64,000 bases of DNA from Reichenbachiella versicolor (GCF_003171675.1 NZ_QFZQ01000001.1:1-64000), one strand, 5' to 3'. Positions 43,730 to 53,516 are shown, counted from the stretch's first letter. Notes: generated by a model not told the origin, from the letters alone. Numbers and translations: made by a program.

Positions 43730-43951
43730 ATGTATTGGACATTGGAATTAGCATCATATTTGGAGGATGCACCCTGGCCTGCTTCAAAGGATGAGTTGAT
43801 TGATTATTCTATTCGATCTGGTGCGCCATTAGAAGTTGTAGAAAACCTACAGGAGTTGGAGGACGACGGAAATCCGTTCGAAAACATTGAGGAGATTTGG
43901 CCAGATTATCCTACTAAGGAAGACTTCTTCTTTAACGAAGATGAATACTAA
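43730..43951 (+). CDS. DUF2795-family small protein
   Basis: An acidic protein of 73 residues matching the short DUF2795 group (WTLELASYLEDAPWPASKDEL, then RSGAPLEVVENLQEL). This conserved Bacteroidota protein has unknown function and a predicted helical fold. The frame is open back to 43670, but the extra 20 residues lie over a clear promoter, so the ATG at 43730 is the start. A hairpin terminator follows at 43978-44004. Confidence 0.85.
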   Translation: MYWTLELASYLEDAPWPASKDELIDYSIRSGAPLEVVENLQELEDDGNPFENIEEIWPDYPTKEDFFFNEDEY

Positions 43952-43977
43952 CTTAACTTGTTAGAAAAAATGAGAAC

Positions 43978-44004
43978 CCTGATGTCGTATTTACGAGGTC
44001 AGGG
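43978..44004. terminator. terminator between DUF2795 gene and ispD
   Basis: Stem CCCTGA..TCG/CGA..TCAGGG followed by ATTTTTA on the plus strand; T-rich on the minus strand further out. It serves convergent genes. Confidence 0.65.
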
Positions 44005-44008
44005 ATTT

Positions 44009-44680
44009 TTATTGCCTTGAATTTAAAATAGCTTCAGCTATTAATAAATCCTCAGGTGAAGTGATTTTTATATTTTCATAGCTTCCTTCCGATAGGTTTA
44101 TTGAGTGTCCTACATACTCTAGAACGCTGGCATCATCCGTAAAAAGAGAAGAGTTTTGAGTCTGCTCAAAAGCCGTCTTTATTAGTTCAACCTTGAAAGT
44201 TTGTGGAGTTTGAATGATTTTGTATTTAGATCGATCTACACTTTTGCTACTATTTTCATCCATTTTACGAATAGAATCTTTCATGTCTAAGGATGTAATT
44301 GCATTTCCTTTTTGATTAGCGATGATAAAAGCTTCTGAAATGATTTTTTGAGAAACTAATGGTCTAGCGCCATCGTGTATTGCTACAATTCCTTCATTAA
44401 CTGTATTTAGGCCGTTTTTAACAGATTCGTATCGAGAGTCACCTCCTTCAACCATAAGATGTTTGATCTCGAAATCATATTCTTGAATTTGATCATTCCA
44501 AAATTCAAATTGGTCTTTTGGGAGTACCACTGTGATTTGGATTGCACTATCATACATATAAAAAGCCTCAATGGTGTGCATGAGTATTGGGCGTCCTGAG
44601 ATTAATAGAAATTGCTTAGGTATTTCTGAATTCATTCTGCTTCCCTTACCACCAGCTACGATTACTGCACTTTTTTTCAT
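44009..44680 (-). CDS. ispD: 2-C-methyl-D-erythritol 4-phosphate cytidylyltransferase
   Basis: Third enzyme of the MEP isoprenoid pathway, joining CTP and MEP to CDP-ME. 223 residues, normal length. The CTP-binding motif VAGGKGSRMNSEIPKQFL opens the protein; VAIHDGARPLVS, IIQTPQTF and TDDASVLEYVG are the family's catalytic and substrate segments. It sits downstream of queA but behind a terminator, so it probably has its own promoter. Confidence 0.95.
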   Translation of the reverse strand: MKKSAVIVAGGKGSRMNSEIPKQFLLISGRPILMHTIEAFYMYDSAIQITVVLPKDQFEFWNDQIQEYDFEIKHLMVEGGDSRYESVKNGLNTVNEGIVAIHDGARPLVSQKIISEAFIIANQKGNAITSLDMKDSIRKMDENSSKSVDRSKYKIIQTPQTFKVELIKTAFEQTQNSSLFTDDASVLEYVGHSINLSEGSYENIKITSPEDLLIAEAILNSRQ

Positions 44681-44713
44681 AATGTATGTAATTCAAGATT
44701 TATTTAAAATAAA

Positions 44714-44743
44714 AAAAACTCCAAAGCTATCTCTGGAGTTTTT
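44714..44743 (-). terminator. queA terminator
   Basis: 10-bp inverted repeat AAAAACTCCA/TGGAGTTTTT with T-runs on both strands, lying 24 bp downstream of the queA stop. Confidence 0.8.
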
Positions 44744-44766
44744 ATTTTTTTTCTATTAAATATCTC

Positions 44767-45813
44767 TTAGATGATTAGCATAGCATCACCATAGCTGAAA
44801 AATCTATATTTTTCTTTTATAGCTACTTGATATGCGTCCATAATCAAATCATATCCGCCAAAAGCACTAGCATTCATTAACAGTGTAGATTCAGGTAAAT
44901 GGAAATTAGTAACTAGTGCATTAGCTATTTTAGGCTCGAAAGGAGGGAAAATAAATTTGTCAGTCCACCCTTCATTTCCTTTTAACCTATCCATCGCCGA
45001 AACTGACGATTCCAGTGTTCTAAGAACAGTTGTCCCAATAGCACAAACCTTCTTCTTCTCATCTAAAGCTTTATTAACAGCTTCAGCTGTGTCTACAGGG
45101 ACTACATAATTTTCGGAATCCATCTTGTGCTTCGTCAAATCCTCTACATCTACTGGTCTAAATGTACCCAAGCCCAAGTGAAGCGTAATAGGGTGGACGT
45201 CGATACCGTGTAATTCCATTCTTTTTAATACTTGCTTGGTAAAGTGAATACCAGCTGTAGGTGCTGCTACAGCTCCTACTTTGTCAGCATAAATAGTTTG
45301 GAATCTTTCTCTGTCTTCTTCTTCAGCCTTTCTAGCTATTTCTTTTGGAAGAGGAGTTTCTCCTAGTTCATCTATAGCCTTATAAAACTCTTCATTAGTT
45401 CCATCGAACAAAAATCTAATGGTTCTACCTCTTGAAGTTGTATTGTCGATTACTTCGGCTACTAGTTCCCCTTCACCAAAGTATAGCTTATTACCTACTC
45501 TGATTTTTCTTGCAGGATCTACAAGTACATCCCATAAGTTAAGATCTTTATTTAATTCCCTAAGTAAGAATACTTCGATCTTAGCACCAGTTTTTTCTTT
45601 GTTGCCGTACAGTCTTGCAGGGAATACTTTTGTGTCATTGACGATGACTTGATCACCTTCGCCAAAATACTCAATAATATCCTTGAATATTTTATGTTCA
45701 ATTTCACCTGTATCCTTGTGTACTACCATCAGACGAGACTCGTCTCTGTTTTCAGTAGGGTACATGGCTAACAGCCCTGGAGGGAGGTCAAACTTGAATT
45801 TAGATAACTTCAT
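44767..45813 (-). CDS. queA: S-adenosylmethionine:tRNA ribosyltransferase-isomerase QueA
   Basis: Converts preQ1 in the tRNA wobble position to epoxyqueuosine using the ribosyl part of SAM. 348 residues, family length. Conserved segments include [34 protein letters not shown] and LGLGTFRPV, then [15 protein letters not shown] at the C terminus. No preQ1 riboswitch or other queuosine genes were noticed upstream. Monocistronic, closed by the hairpin at 44714-44743. Confidence 0.95.
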   Translation of the reverse strand: MKLSKFKFDLPPGLLAMYPTENRDESRLMVVHKDTGEIEHKIFKDIIEYFGEGDQVIVNDTKVFPARLYGNKEKTGAKIEVFLLRELNKDLNLWDVLVDPARKIRVGNKLYFGEGELVAEVIDNTTSRGRTIRFLFDGTNEEFYKAIDELGETPLPKEIARKAEEEDRERFQTIYADKVGAVAAPTAGIHFTKQVLKRMELHGIDVHPITLHLGLGTFRPVDVEDLTKHKMDSENYVVPVDTAEAVNKALDEKKKVCAIGTTVLRTLESSVSAMDRLKGNEGWTDKFIFPPFEPKIANALVTNFHLPESTLLMNASAFGGYDLIMDAYQVAIKEKYRFFSYGDAMLII

Positions 45814-45993
45814 TCGCTAAAACTATATTGTTGAATATTGGCATAGGAAAAGCCTGCGTGAACCCAATCTGTAAGTAAGTATTGCAATTTTGAAAGTATA
45901 TTCTTTTCCTACGTTCTAAAAATAAGACGGCAAAATTAAGCGATGAGTCGGTTAATTGTTGATTTTGAGAAGTTTATTTTTTGTTTAGAACAA

Positions 45994-46020
45994 AAAAAGG
46001 GTGTCATTGACACCCTTTTT
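45994..46020 (-). terminator. terminator of the acidic lipoprotein gene
   Basis: 12-bp perfect inverted repeat AAAAAGGGTGTC/GACACCCTTTTT with a 3-nt loop, about 25 bp past the stop codon on the minus strand. Confidence 0.88.
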
Positions 46021-46044
46021 ATTCAAATTCTCTTGAATGCTTAA

Positions 46045-46299
46045 TTATTGAGCAACTTCTTCAGTTACTTCTTCAACTACAGCTTCTGCTTCAGTAGCTA
46101 CAGAGTCAACTACAGCAGCAGCACTATCTACTACTGCTTCTACTTCAGTAGTAACTACTTCTTCTGCCTCTTCAGCTTCTGCAACTACTTCTTCAGTAGT
46201 AGTCTCTTCAGAAGCTGTTTCAGCTTTCTTAGTAGATGATGAACAAGATACAACGAACATAGTCGCGATCACTGAAAGTGTCAAATAGACTTTTCTCAT
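46045..46299 (-). CDS. Glu/Val/Ala-rich acidic lipoprotein
   Basis: An 84-residue lipoprotein. The signal ends in MFVVSC (Cys19); the mature part is low-complexity and strongly acidic, built of repeating valine-alanine-glutamate stretches such as VVDSAAAVVDSVATEAEAVV. The pattern suggests a long amphipathic helix tethered to the membrane. It has its own terminator. No homology-based function can be given. The acidic segment of the ExbB-like protein at 11.8 kb is similar in composition. Confidence 0.72.
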   Translation of the reverse strand: MRKVYLTLSVIATMFVVSCSSSTKKAETASEETTTEEVVAEAEEAEEVVTTEVEAVVDSAAAVVDSVATEAEAVVEEVTEEVAQ

Positions 46300-46395
46300 G
46301 ATTTCAAGATTTAGTAAAATAATTAGTTAGTGCGATGAAATTATGAGGAATAAATTTAATTGCCAAGTTTTCGTCGATAACAAACGGTTATTTAT

Positions 46396-46956
46396 CTATT
46401 CATTGTACTTATTCATGGTGTTTTGAGTGCCAATACTGCAAAATGACAGGATCATATCTGCAACTTTGTCTAATCTCTCAGGGATGTCGTTTAATTGATC
46501 TTTAGAAAAATTGCTCAATACATAATCAGCTTGCTGCCCTTTATGGTAGTTGTTTCCGATTCCGAATTTTAATCTTGCGTAGTTGTTACCTCCTAATGAT
46601 TGATTAATATCTTTTAGCCCATTGTGACCAGCATCACTTCCTTTTGCTCTCATTCTTAGTTTACCATGAGGAAGTGCGATATCATCAAGTATTATTAGGA
46701 TGTTTTCAATTGGAATTTTTAGTTCTTTCATCCAATAATTTACTGCCTTGCCACTTTTGTTCATGTAGGTGGTAGGCTTTATTAGGTGAATAGTTCTTCC
46801 TTTATGTTTGAATTCAGTTTTGTTAGCGAGTTTCGAGTGTTCAAAAACAACTCCTTTGTCGTCAGCAAGTTTGTCGAGAGCGAGAAACCCAATGTTGTGT
46901 CGAGTTAATTCGTATTCTGGGCCAATATTTCCTAATCCTACTATCAAGTACTTCAT
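46396..46956 (-). CDS. pth: peptidyl-tRNA hydrolase
   Basis: Releases tRNA from peptidyl-tRNA that drops off ribosomes. 186 residues. Catalytic His lies in GLGNIGPEYELTRHNIGF; PTTYMNKSG, ILDDIALPHGKLRMR and GSDAGHNGLKDI are all intact. It is downstream of rplY on the same strand, an arrangement common in bacteria, but a terminator-like hairpin at 46993-47024 lies between them. Confidence 0.95.
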   Translation of the reverse strand: MKYLIVGLGNIGPEYELTRHNIGFLALDKLADDKGVVFEHSKLANKTEFKHKGRTIHLIKPTTYMNKSGKAVNYWMKELKIPIENILIILDDIALPHGKLRMRAKGSDAGHNGLKDINQSLGGNNYARLKFGIGNNYHKGQQADYVLSNFSKDQLNDIPERLDKVADMILSFCSIGTQNTMNKYNE

Positions 46957-46992
46957 GAGTCAAATATGAAATGATCTAATCTTTCATCAAAA

Positions 46993-47024
46993 AAAAATCC
47001 CATCTCGTAAGAGATAGGATTTTT
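46993..47024 (-). terminator. rplY terminator
   Basis: Inverted repeat AAAAATCC.ATCTC/GAGAT.GGATTTTT followed by a run of T on the minus strand. Confidence 0.8.
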
Positions 47025-47042
47025 AAGCGATGTTTTAAGTGA

Positions 47043-47630
47043 TTAACCTTCTGCAGCTTCTGCAGCCATATCAGTTTTACCTCTAAGTGCTCTAGGTACT
47101 TCAGCTACAGCAATAGAAGACTGAGGTGCATCCAGAATCTCGTAATTTTCTGGTGTTAAGTCAGCTACTTTGATAGGTTTCCCAAAGTTTAATGAAGTGA
47201 TATCAACATTGATTTCTTCAGGCATGTCTTTTGATAGAGCTTTGATACTAAGCTTTTTCTTCTTCATGATTAAGTTACCTCCAGCTACTATAGCAGGAGA
47301 AGTTCCTGATAATTCGATCGGAATATCCATTTTGATTGGTTTGTCATTAACAAACTCAAAGAAGTCAATGTGAAGGATATTTTCACTTACTGGGTGAAAT
47401 TGAATGTCTTGCATGATAGCGTCAACTTCTTCACCTTCTATGTTAAGCTTTACGAAGTGTGCAGCTTTAGTATAAACTAAGTCTCTGAAAAGAATAGCTG
47501 GAGAGTAGAAGTGTATTTGTTTGCCTTGTCCATATACAACACATGGTACCATACCTTCATTTCTCAACGCCTTAGAGTCAGCTTTTCCGAGATTTGCTCT
47601 TTTATACCCTATAATCTCTAGAGTTTTCAT
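47043..47630 (-). CDS. rplY: 50S ribosomal protein L25/general stress protein Ctc
   Basis: Binds 5S rRNA in the large subunit. The 195-residue CTC form has the L25 domain (about 1-95: EGMVPCVVYGQGKQIHFY, HIDFFEF) plus the C-terminal TL5 beta domain (about 100-180), and ends in an acidic tail rich in Ala and Glu. It follows prs by 12 bp, so prs-rplY is an operon. Confidence 0.95.
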   Translation of the reverse strand: MKTLEIIGYKRANLGKADSKALRNEGMVPCVVYGQGKQIHFYSPAILFRDLVYTKAAHFVKLNIEGEEVDAIMQDIQFHPVSENILHIDFFEFVNDKPIKMDIPIELSGTSPAIVAGGNLIMKKKKLSIKALSKDMPEEINVDITSLNFGKPIKVADLTPENYEILDAPQSSIAVAEVPRALRGKTDMAAEAAEG

Positions 47631-47642
47631 AATTTTTAAATT

Positions 47643-48569
47643 TTAGTTTACAAATAAAGAACTGATTGAACCGTTCTCGTCAATATTTTTTATCGCTTTA
47701 GCGAATAAGTCTGCAAGAGACATTGCTTTGATCTTAGATGATTCTTTCTCTAATTTCAAACTGTCTGTTACTATTAATTCAGTCAAAGCGGAATTTTCAA
47801 TGTTGTCATAAGCATTGCCGGAAAGAATAGGATGGGTACATAGTGCTCTTACCGACTTTGCGCCTTTTTCCATAATAAGATTTGCAGCCTTAGAAAGTGT
47901 GCCTCCTGTGTCGATCATGTCATCAATAAGTATAACATCTCGCCCTTCTACATTACCTATTATTTGCATGGATGCTACTTCGTTGGCTCGTTTTCTATGT
48001 TTATCACAGATTACCATATCTGCAGCAAAAAGTTTAGCAAACTCTCTTACTCTCTTCGTTGATCCTACATCAGGTGCTGCAAAGAGAGGTTGATCAATGT
48101 CTAAGCTCTTAATGTAAGGGACAAATATTGATGCACCTACTAGGTGATCTACAGGAATGTCGAAAAACCCTTGAATTTGATCAGCATGAAGATCACATGT
48201 TACTACTCGGCTTGCGCCAGCGGCTTGCAGCATGTTAGCCATTAGTTTTGCCGCAATGGATACTCTTGGTTTGTCTTTTCTGTCCTGTCTAGCATATCCA
48301 AAATAAGGTGTTACTACAGTGACACTTTCAGCACTAGCTCTTTTTGCAGCGTCAATCATGATCATCAACTCTACGATGCTATCGGATCCTTTTGTAGACT
48401 GTATAAGGAATACATGACAGCCACGGATAGTTTCATCGTAGCTGTAAGTGATTTCTCCATCACTGAATTTCTTGCAAGTTGATTTTCCTAGAGGCTGTCC
48501 ATAAGCCTCGGCAATCTTGGTTGCTAACTCAGGAGAGCCTGATCCAGCGAAAAGTTTAACATTAGACAT
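47643..48569 (-). CDS. prs: ribose-phosphate pyrophosphokinase
   Basis: Makes PRPP for purine, pyrimidine, histidine and NAD synthesis from ribose-5-phosphate and ATP. The N-terminal VKLFAGSGSPELA, flexible-loop DRKDKPR, VTCDLHADQIQGFF and the PRPP loop VILIDDMIDTGGTL are visible. The frame opens at 48578, but the fourth codon, ATG at 48569, gives the family-typical MSNVKLF start and 308 residues. It is cotranscribed with rplY and lies next to a tRNA-Gln. Confidence 0.95.
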   Translation of the reverse strand: MSNVKLFAGSGSPELATKIAEAYGQPLGKSTCKKFSDGEITYSYDETIRGCHVFLIQSTKGSDSIVELMIMIDAAKRASAESVTVVTPYFGYARQDRKDKPRVSIAAKLMANMLQAAGASRVVTCDLHADQIQGFFDIPVDHLVGASIFVPYIKSLDIDQPLFAAPDVGSTKRVREFAKLFAADMVICDKHRKRANEVASMQIIGNVEGRDVILIDDMIDTGGTLSKAANLIMEKGAKSVRALCTHPILSGNAYDNIENSALTELIVTDSLKLEKESSKIKAMSLADLFAKAIKNIDENGSISSLFVN

Positions 48570-48589
48570 GGCGCGCATTTAAATAAATA

Positions 48590-48618
48590 ATCCCGCCCTC
48601 AGCTTTAGAGAGCGGGAT
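48590..48618 (-). terminator. terminator between tRNA-Gln and prs
   Basis: Stem ATCCCGC.CTC/GAG.GCGGGAT, followed on the minus strand by ATTATTTATTT. It lies directly after the tRNA 3' end. Confidence 0.65.
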
Positions 48619-48622
48619 TTTG

Positions 48623-48695
48623 TTGTCCGACTAGGGCTCGAACCTAGACTCTTCTGGACCAAAACCAGACGTGTTGCCAGTTACACCATCGGACA
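48623..48695 (-). tRNA. tRNA-Gln (anticodon TTG)
   Basis: Complete cloverleaf on the minus strand: acceptor TGTCCGA/TCGGACA, anticodon arm TCTGG-TTTTGGT-CCAGA presenting TTG, and T arm with GGTTCGAGCCC. CCA is not encoded. It reads CAA and CAG codons. Confidence 0.96.
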
Positions 48696-48772
48696 ATTTT
48701 CTGATCCCTTGAATTTGGGAGTACAAAAGTAGAATTTTGTTTCTCTAATTCAAACTTTAGGGTAAGAAAATA

Positions 48773-51700
48773 TTAACTTTTTTTCGAATTCTCTGCTACC
48801 CAGTTCTTTGCATTTTGGAAAGCAATAATCCACGGTGATACTTCATCTTCTTGATTAGGATAGTATCCCCAGTTCCATGGGAACATTGAACGTTCTGGAT
48901 GAGGCATCATTGCTAAGTGACGACCATCCTTAGAGTAAACTCCAGCTACACCAAAATCGGACCCGTTTGGATTGCCAGGGTATTCTTTATGGCTATATTT
49001 TATTCCAACTTCATATGATGATTCACTTTCAGGGAGAACAAATTTACCCTCTCCATGTGCTATCCAACATCCTAGTCGACTACCTTCTAAATTGCTCAGC
49101 ATAATTGAGTCATTTTTCGGGATGTCAACATTAATAAATCCAGATTCAAATTTGCCAGAGCTATTATGCTCCATCTTAGGGTGGTTGTCTTTATTAGGCC
49201 AGATAAGATCCAGTTCCATCATTAACTGACAGCCATTACAGACTCCAAAACTTAAAGTGTCAGGACGAGCATAAAAGTTGTCCAATGCAGCCTTTGCTTT
49301 TTCGTTGTATTTGAACGCTCCAGCCCATCCCTTTGCAGATCCAAGGACATCAGAGTTAGAAAAACCTCCTACAAACACAATCATTTGTATCTCTGACAAA
49401 TCTTCTCGGCCTGAAATAAGGTCGGTCATGTGCACATCTTTCACATCAAAACCAGCCATATATAGACAGTAAGCCATTTCACGATCACTATTGATTCCTT
49501 TTTCTCTTATGATAGCAGCTTTTATTCCTGATTTAGCAGTTCTATTTAAATCTATATCATTGTCTTTCAAACTTCCTTTCCATGTTTCAGGGAATTTGAA
49601 TTTTAATGGTTGATTTTTATAGTTTCTAAATCTTGACTTTGATTCTTCTTCTTTAGTTTGATTGAGATCCAAAAGATGAGAAGTAGTCATCCATTTATCT
49701 CTCAATTGATCTATATCTAGACTGATGTCGTTGAGCGTAAAAGATCTCTCTGTATTCACTTCGCCAATGATGAAATGTTCTACCTCAATGTTTTTAAGAT
49801 CCTCTTCGCTTTCTATTTGTAATACCAATGCTGGACTTTCACTAAATGCAATTTTAGCAATCGAATCACTTAATTCACTGAGGTCAATATACGCACCTGT
49901 ATTAGTAGTAGGGAAGTGCATTTCGAGTAGCGTGGTTATTAAACCTCCTGCTGATACATCATGACCTGCTAAAACTTTATCTTCAGTTATTAGTTTTTGA
50001 ACTGTAGCAAATACTTTTTTGAAGTATTCAGTTTCTGGAGCAGAAGCGGGGTTGTTTCCTAAAGCATTTTTTGTTTGTCCGTAACTCGTTCCGTCTAGAG
50101 AAAAATCGCCATCAGACAAAGGTATATAAACCAGTTTGCTGCCAGCTATTGCTTCCGTATCTGGAGAAACAGTCTTAAAGACATCAGAGCATTCGCCAAC
50201 AGAAGAAATGATAACTGTTCCAGGAGAGTCTACAGACAAACCATCAGGGTATTTCTGAGTCATGGAAAGTGAATCTTTACCAGTTGGTACGTTGATTCCA
50301 AGTGCAATAGCATATTCGCTGATTGATTGAACAGCGCTATATAATCGAGCTTTTTCTCCTTCTGTTTTAGTTGGCCACATCCAGTTGGCACTTAAAGATA
50401 CGCCTTTTAGTCCATGTGTTAAGGGAGCCCAAATCAAATTTGTCAAAGCTTTAGTAATGGCAAGCTGAGGTCCTTTTATTGGGTCTGCTATAGTAGCAAT
50501 AGGGGCATGTCCTAATGACGTAGCAATGCCTTTATTGCTGCTAAAGTCAAGTGCCATTACGGCAACATTATTAAGTGGTAACTGAAGCTCTCCACATGTC
50601 TGTTGTTTAGCTACACGTCCAGTAACACATCTATCAACTTTATTGGTAAGCCAGTCTTTACAGGCCACAGCTTCAAGTTGTAAAAGACTTACGAGGTCCT
50701 TTATAAAGGTTGAATCTGTTGCTTGTACTGGAGCAAACTCTTTACTTATTGTTTTGTCTTCTAAAATAGTTTTCGGAGAAGATCCAAACATGTGTGAAAG
50801 CTTCCAGTCAACCGCTGGTCTGTCAGATGTACTTTTTGAAAGCTTGAAATTCATTTCGCCAGTAGCTTGTCCTACTACAAAAAGAGGAGCTCTTTCTCTG
50901 GCGGCTATTTCTTTTAAGTTTTCAATCGCTGACTCAGGTAAAGCTATTCCCATTCTTTCCTGAGACTCGTTGCCGATTATTTCTTTGTCTGACAAAGTAG
51001 GGTCTCCTACAGGTAAAGAGTCAATATTGATATCTCCTCCTGTGTCTTCAACCAGTTCTGATAGACAGTTTAAGTGTCCACCAGCTCCATGGTCGTGAAC
51101 AGAGTGAATCGGATTTTCGTCCCCTTCTGTCATTGCTCGTAGAGCATTTGCCACTCTTTTTTGCATCTCAGGGTTTGAACGTTGAATCGCATTTAATTCA
51201 ATAGAGTTTGCATATTCTCCAGTACTTACTGACGATACAGCACTTCCTCCCATACCGATACGATAGTTGTCACCTCCCATGATGACAATTTTGTCTCCAG
51301 TTTCAACAGGCTTTTTAAGTGCATCTTGTTTTTTACCAGTTCCTATACCACCAGCTTGCATGATGACTTTATCAAAGCCCATAGTTTCTCCATTCTCTTC
51401 GTGCTCGAATGTTAATACACTGCCACAGATCATTGGCTGACCAAATTTGTTTCCAAAGTCACTTGCTCCGTTAGAAGCCTTGATCAGAATCTCAAGTGGC
51501 GTTTGGTAAAGCCAATCTCTTTCTTTGATATTATTTTCCCAAGGCTTATTTGCATTGAGTCTTGGGTATGAAGTCATATATACAGCCGTTCCTGCTAGGG
51601 GGATACTTCCTTGTCCACCAGCCATACGATCTCGAATCTCTCCTCCTGAACCAGTAGCTGCTCCATTGAATGGTTCTACAGTTGTAGGAAAGTTATGAGT

Positions 51701-52429
51701 CTCAGCTTTAAGAGATATTACAGATTCAATTACTTTTGGTTCAAACCAATCGGGTTTGTTTTGTGTTTTTGGAGCCCACTGTTGGACTTTGGGTCCGTTT
51801 ACGAAGGCAACATTGTCCTTGTAGGCAGATACTATTTGCCCTGGATTCTCTTGAGAAGTTTTCTTTATTAGTTTAAAGAGTGAGGTTTCTTTTTCTTCTC
51901 CATCAATAATGAAAGTTCCATTGAATATCTTGTGGCGACAATGCTCAGAGTTAACTTGAGAGAATCCAAATACTTCACTGTCTGTTAAAGGTCTATTTAG
52001 GTCTTTTGCTACTGAATCCAGATAGTCTATCTCTTCTTGGCTTAAAGCCAACCCTTCTTGCTCATTATAAGCCGCAATATCTTTAATCTCTACAATAGGA
52101 TCTGGTTCTTTTTCAATTACAAAAACAGATTCATCTAGAGATAAATACTTTTCATTAAGCATAGGGTCAAAATTCCCTTCTGTAGTGAATTCTTCAATTC
52201 TTTCTATGCCCTCAATCCCCATGTTTTGAGTTATTTCCACTGCATTGGTACTCCATGGAGTGATCATTTCTCTTCGTGGTCCAATGAATTCTCCAGAAAT
52301 TGAAGATTCGTTTAGGAATTCTGCGTCACCAAATAACCAAATCAATTTAGAAATATCGCCTTTGATTAAAGTAGTAGATGATCCAACAAGATAATAGGTG
52401 GTGTTGTTTTTCTTAAATATCGATACCAT
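48773..52429 (-). CDS. purL: phosphoribosylformylglycinamidine synthase
   Basis: Fourth step of purine synthesis: FGAR, glutamine and ATP to FGAM. It is the long single-chain form of 1218 residues: an N-terminal PurS-like and linker part, two AIR-synthase-like halves (GGEIRDRMAGGQGSIP, VHDHGAGGHLNCLSE, LSANWMWPT, AGHDVSAGGLITTLLEM) and a C-terminal class I glutaminase with catalytic Cys in FGVCNGCQLM and His in MPHPERSMFP. The archaeal/Gram-positive three-gene form is thus absent. A -7 match lies upstream. No other pur genes are adjacent. Confidence 0.96.
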   Translation of the reverse strand: MVSIFKKNNTTYYLVGSSTTLIKGDISKLIWLFGDAEFLNESSISGEFIGPRREMITPWSTNAVEITQNMGIEGIERIEEFTTEGNFDPMLNEKYLSLDESVFVIEKEPDPIVEIKDIAAYNEQEGLALSQEEIDYLDSVAKDLNRPLTDSEVFGFSQVNSEHCRHKIFNGTFIIDGEEKETSLFKLIKKTSQENPGQIVSAYKDNVAFVNGPKVQQWAPKTQNKPDWFEPKVIESVISLKAETHNFPTTVEPFNGAATGSGGEIRDRMAGGQGSIPLAGTAVYMTSYPRLNANKPWENNIKERDWLYQTPLEILIKASNGASDFGNKFGQPMICGSVLTFEHEENGETMGFDKVIMQAGGIGTGKKQDALKKPVETGDKIVIMGGDNYRIGMGGSAVSSVSTGEYANSIELNAIQRSNPEMQKRVANALRAMTEGDENPIHSVHDHGAGGHLNCLSELVEDTGGDINIDSLPVGDPTLSDKEIIGNESQERMGIALPESAIENLKEIAARERAPLFVVGQATGEMNFKLSKSTSDRPAVDWKLSHMFGSSPKTILEDKTISKEFAPVQATDSTFIKDLVSLLQLEAVACKDWLTNKVDRCVTGRVAKQQTCGELQLPLNNVAVMALDFSSNKGIATSLGHAPIATIADPIKGPQLAITKALTNLIWAPLTHGLKGVSLSANWMWPTKTEGEKARLYSAVQSISEYAIALGINVPTGKDSLSMTQKYPDGLSVDSPGTVIISSVGECSDVFKTVSPDTEAIAGSKLVYIPLSDGDFSLDGTSYGQTKNALGNNPASAPETEYFKKVFATVQKLITEDKVLAGHDVSAGGLITTLLEMHFPTTNTGAYIDLSELSDSIAKIAFSESPALVLQIESEEDLKNIEVEHFIIGEVNTERSFTLNDISLDIDQLRDKWMTTSHLLDLNQTKEEESKSRFRNYKNQPLKFKFPETWKGSLKDNDIDLNRTAKSGIKAAIIREKGINSDREMAYCLYMAGFDVKDVHMTDLISGREDLSEIQMIVFVGGFSNSDVLGSAKGWAGAFKYNEKAKAALDNFYARPDTLSFGVCNGCQLMMELDLIWPNKDNHPKMEHNSSGKFESGFINVDIPKNDSIMLSNLEGSRLGCWIAHGEGKFVLPESESSYEVGIKYSHKEYPGNPNGSDFGVAGVYSKDGRHLAMMPHPERSMFPWNWGYYPNQEDEVSPWIIAFQNAKNWVAENSKKS

Positions 52430-52454
52430 GAATGGAAGGACTATAAATGAGCCG

Positions 52455-52462
52455 CAAAAATA
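52455..52462 (-). promoter_or_regulatory. purL -7 element
   Basis: The minus strand reads TATTTTTG (TAnnTTTG), 25 bp before the purL ATG. A TTTG occurs 12 bp upstream, too close for the usual spacing. Confidence 0.4.
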
Positions 52463-52585
52463 GGTTAGTCAGATCAAAGAATAAAGTTTAATGATTATAA
52501 GGTTTTAGTCATCAGTTGAAAGTGTTTTTTATGTGTTCTAAATTATTTATTTTAAGAATTTAGATGACCGATTTTATTGTGAAGG

Positions 52586-53398
52586 TTATTGATTAGAGAT
52601 TAAGTTCTTTTTTAAATGAACTATTGAATTATTTACAAGTTTATTGTGGCCATACGGTAAAATTAAAATTTTACTTTTTGTAAGTTGGCTGCAAAATTTC
52701 GAGTGTCTTTTAAAATCAATTATAGTATCCTTTTCACCAAAAATAAAAAGTGACTTACAGTCAGAATTGTTTAAAAGGTTGATCAGTTCTTTTTGCTTGA
52801 CTCTAACAGGTTTGAAAATATTCCATGATTTATAGAGTAGATTTCTAATTTCTTGATTTTTCAGGTGTTTTAGAGCGAATTTAATGGTGAATGGATTCAA
52901 GACATTTAATAAAGAAAAGCCCTTGGCAATGGATATTAATGGTTTAGGGTATTTCATTAATATCCAAAATAATTGCTTAGGTCCAATAGGGAACGTGGCA
53001 ATTTGATAGGTTGATCTTATTCTTATTGCGTCTGGAGCTACCATTATTAGCCTTTCGATTTTACTGTTGAAGTACTTAAAGGTTACGGCAGCGAACCTTC
53101 CTCCTAGACTAAAACCCAACACTGAAAATCGTTGTACATTCAAGTATTCCAAAAATTCACTAAAAGTAATACTCCATTCTGTAGGTTTTAGAACCTTTCT
53201 TGGATGTTTCTTTTTGCTATTTGCAATAAAATATAGATTAACAGACACTAGTTGGTAATTCACCAGTTCATCTTTTAAGAATGAGAAAGTTTTTAAGTTT
53301 TCTCCAAATCCTGGAAAGCAAAAGAGAATCTTTTTTCCATCACCATACAGCTCGTATTCGAGTTGATTTCCAGCTTTATCAACAAAAGTCTTGTGCAT
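52586..53398 (-). CDS. alpha/beta-hydrolase fold protein
   Basis: Cytoplasmic hydrolase of 270 residues. The nucleophile elbow is GFSLGG (Ser near residue 98), the acid is in FGEKDTIID, and the His is in PYGHNKLV near the C terminus, so the triad is complete. The oxyanion segment is FCFPGFGEN. Substrate is unknown; esterase, lipase and thioesterase functions are all possible. It is divergent from the TetR-efflux operon, 118 bp away, which may be coincidental. Confidence 0.83.
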   Translation of the reverse strand: MHKTFVDKAGNQLEYELYGDGKKILFCFPGFGENLKTFSFLKDELVNYQLVSVNLYFIANSKKKHPRKVLKPTEWSITFSEFLEYLNVQRFSVLGFSLGGRFAAVTFKYFNSKIERLIMVAPDAIRIRSTYQIATFPIGPKQLFWILMKYPKPLISIAKGFSLLNVLNPFTIKFALKHLKNQEIRNLLYKSWNIFKPVRVKQKELINLLNNSDCKSLFIFGEKDTIIDFKRHSKFCSQLTKSKILILPYGHNKLVNNSIVHLKKNLISNQ

Positions 53399-53516
53399 CT
53401 TATCTATTCTTAATAGAAAAATATTCCAAATATCTAAACCTTAATAATATACTTACGTAGAAACGCAGGAAACTTTTGGAGAATTGATAGTTTCTTCCGT
53501 TTCTTTGCAGTACGAT

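Noticed and set aside
48590-48618. Possible riboswitch or attenuator upstream of prs.
   Set aside because: The hairpin sits directly after the tRNA 3' end and fits a terminator; no PRPP or purine aptamer features were seen.
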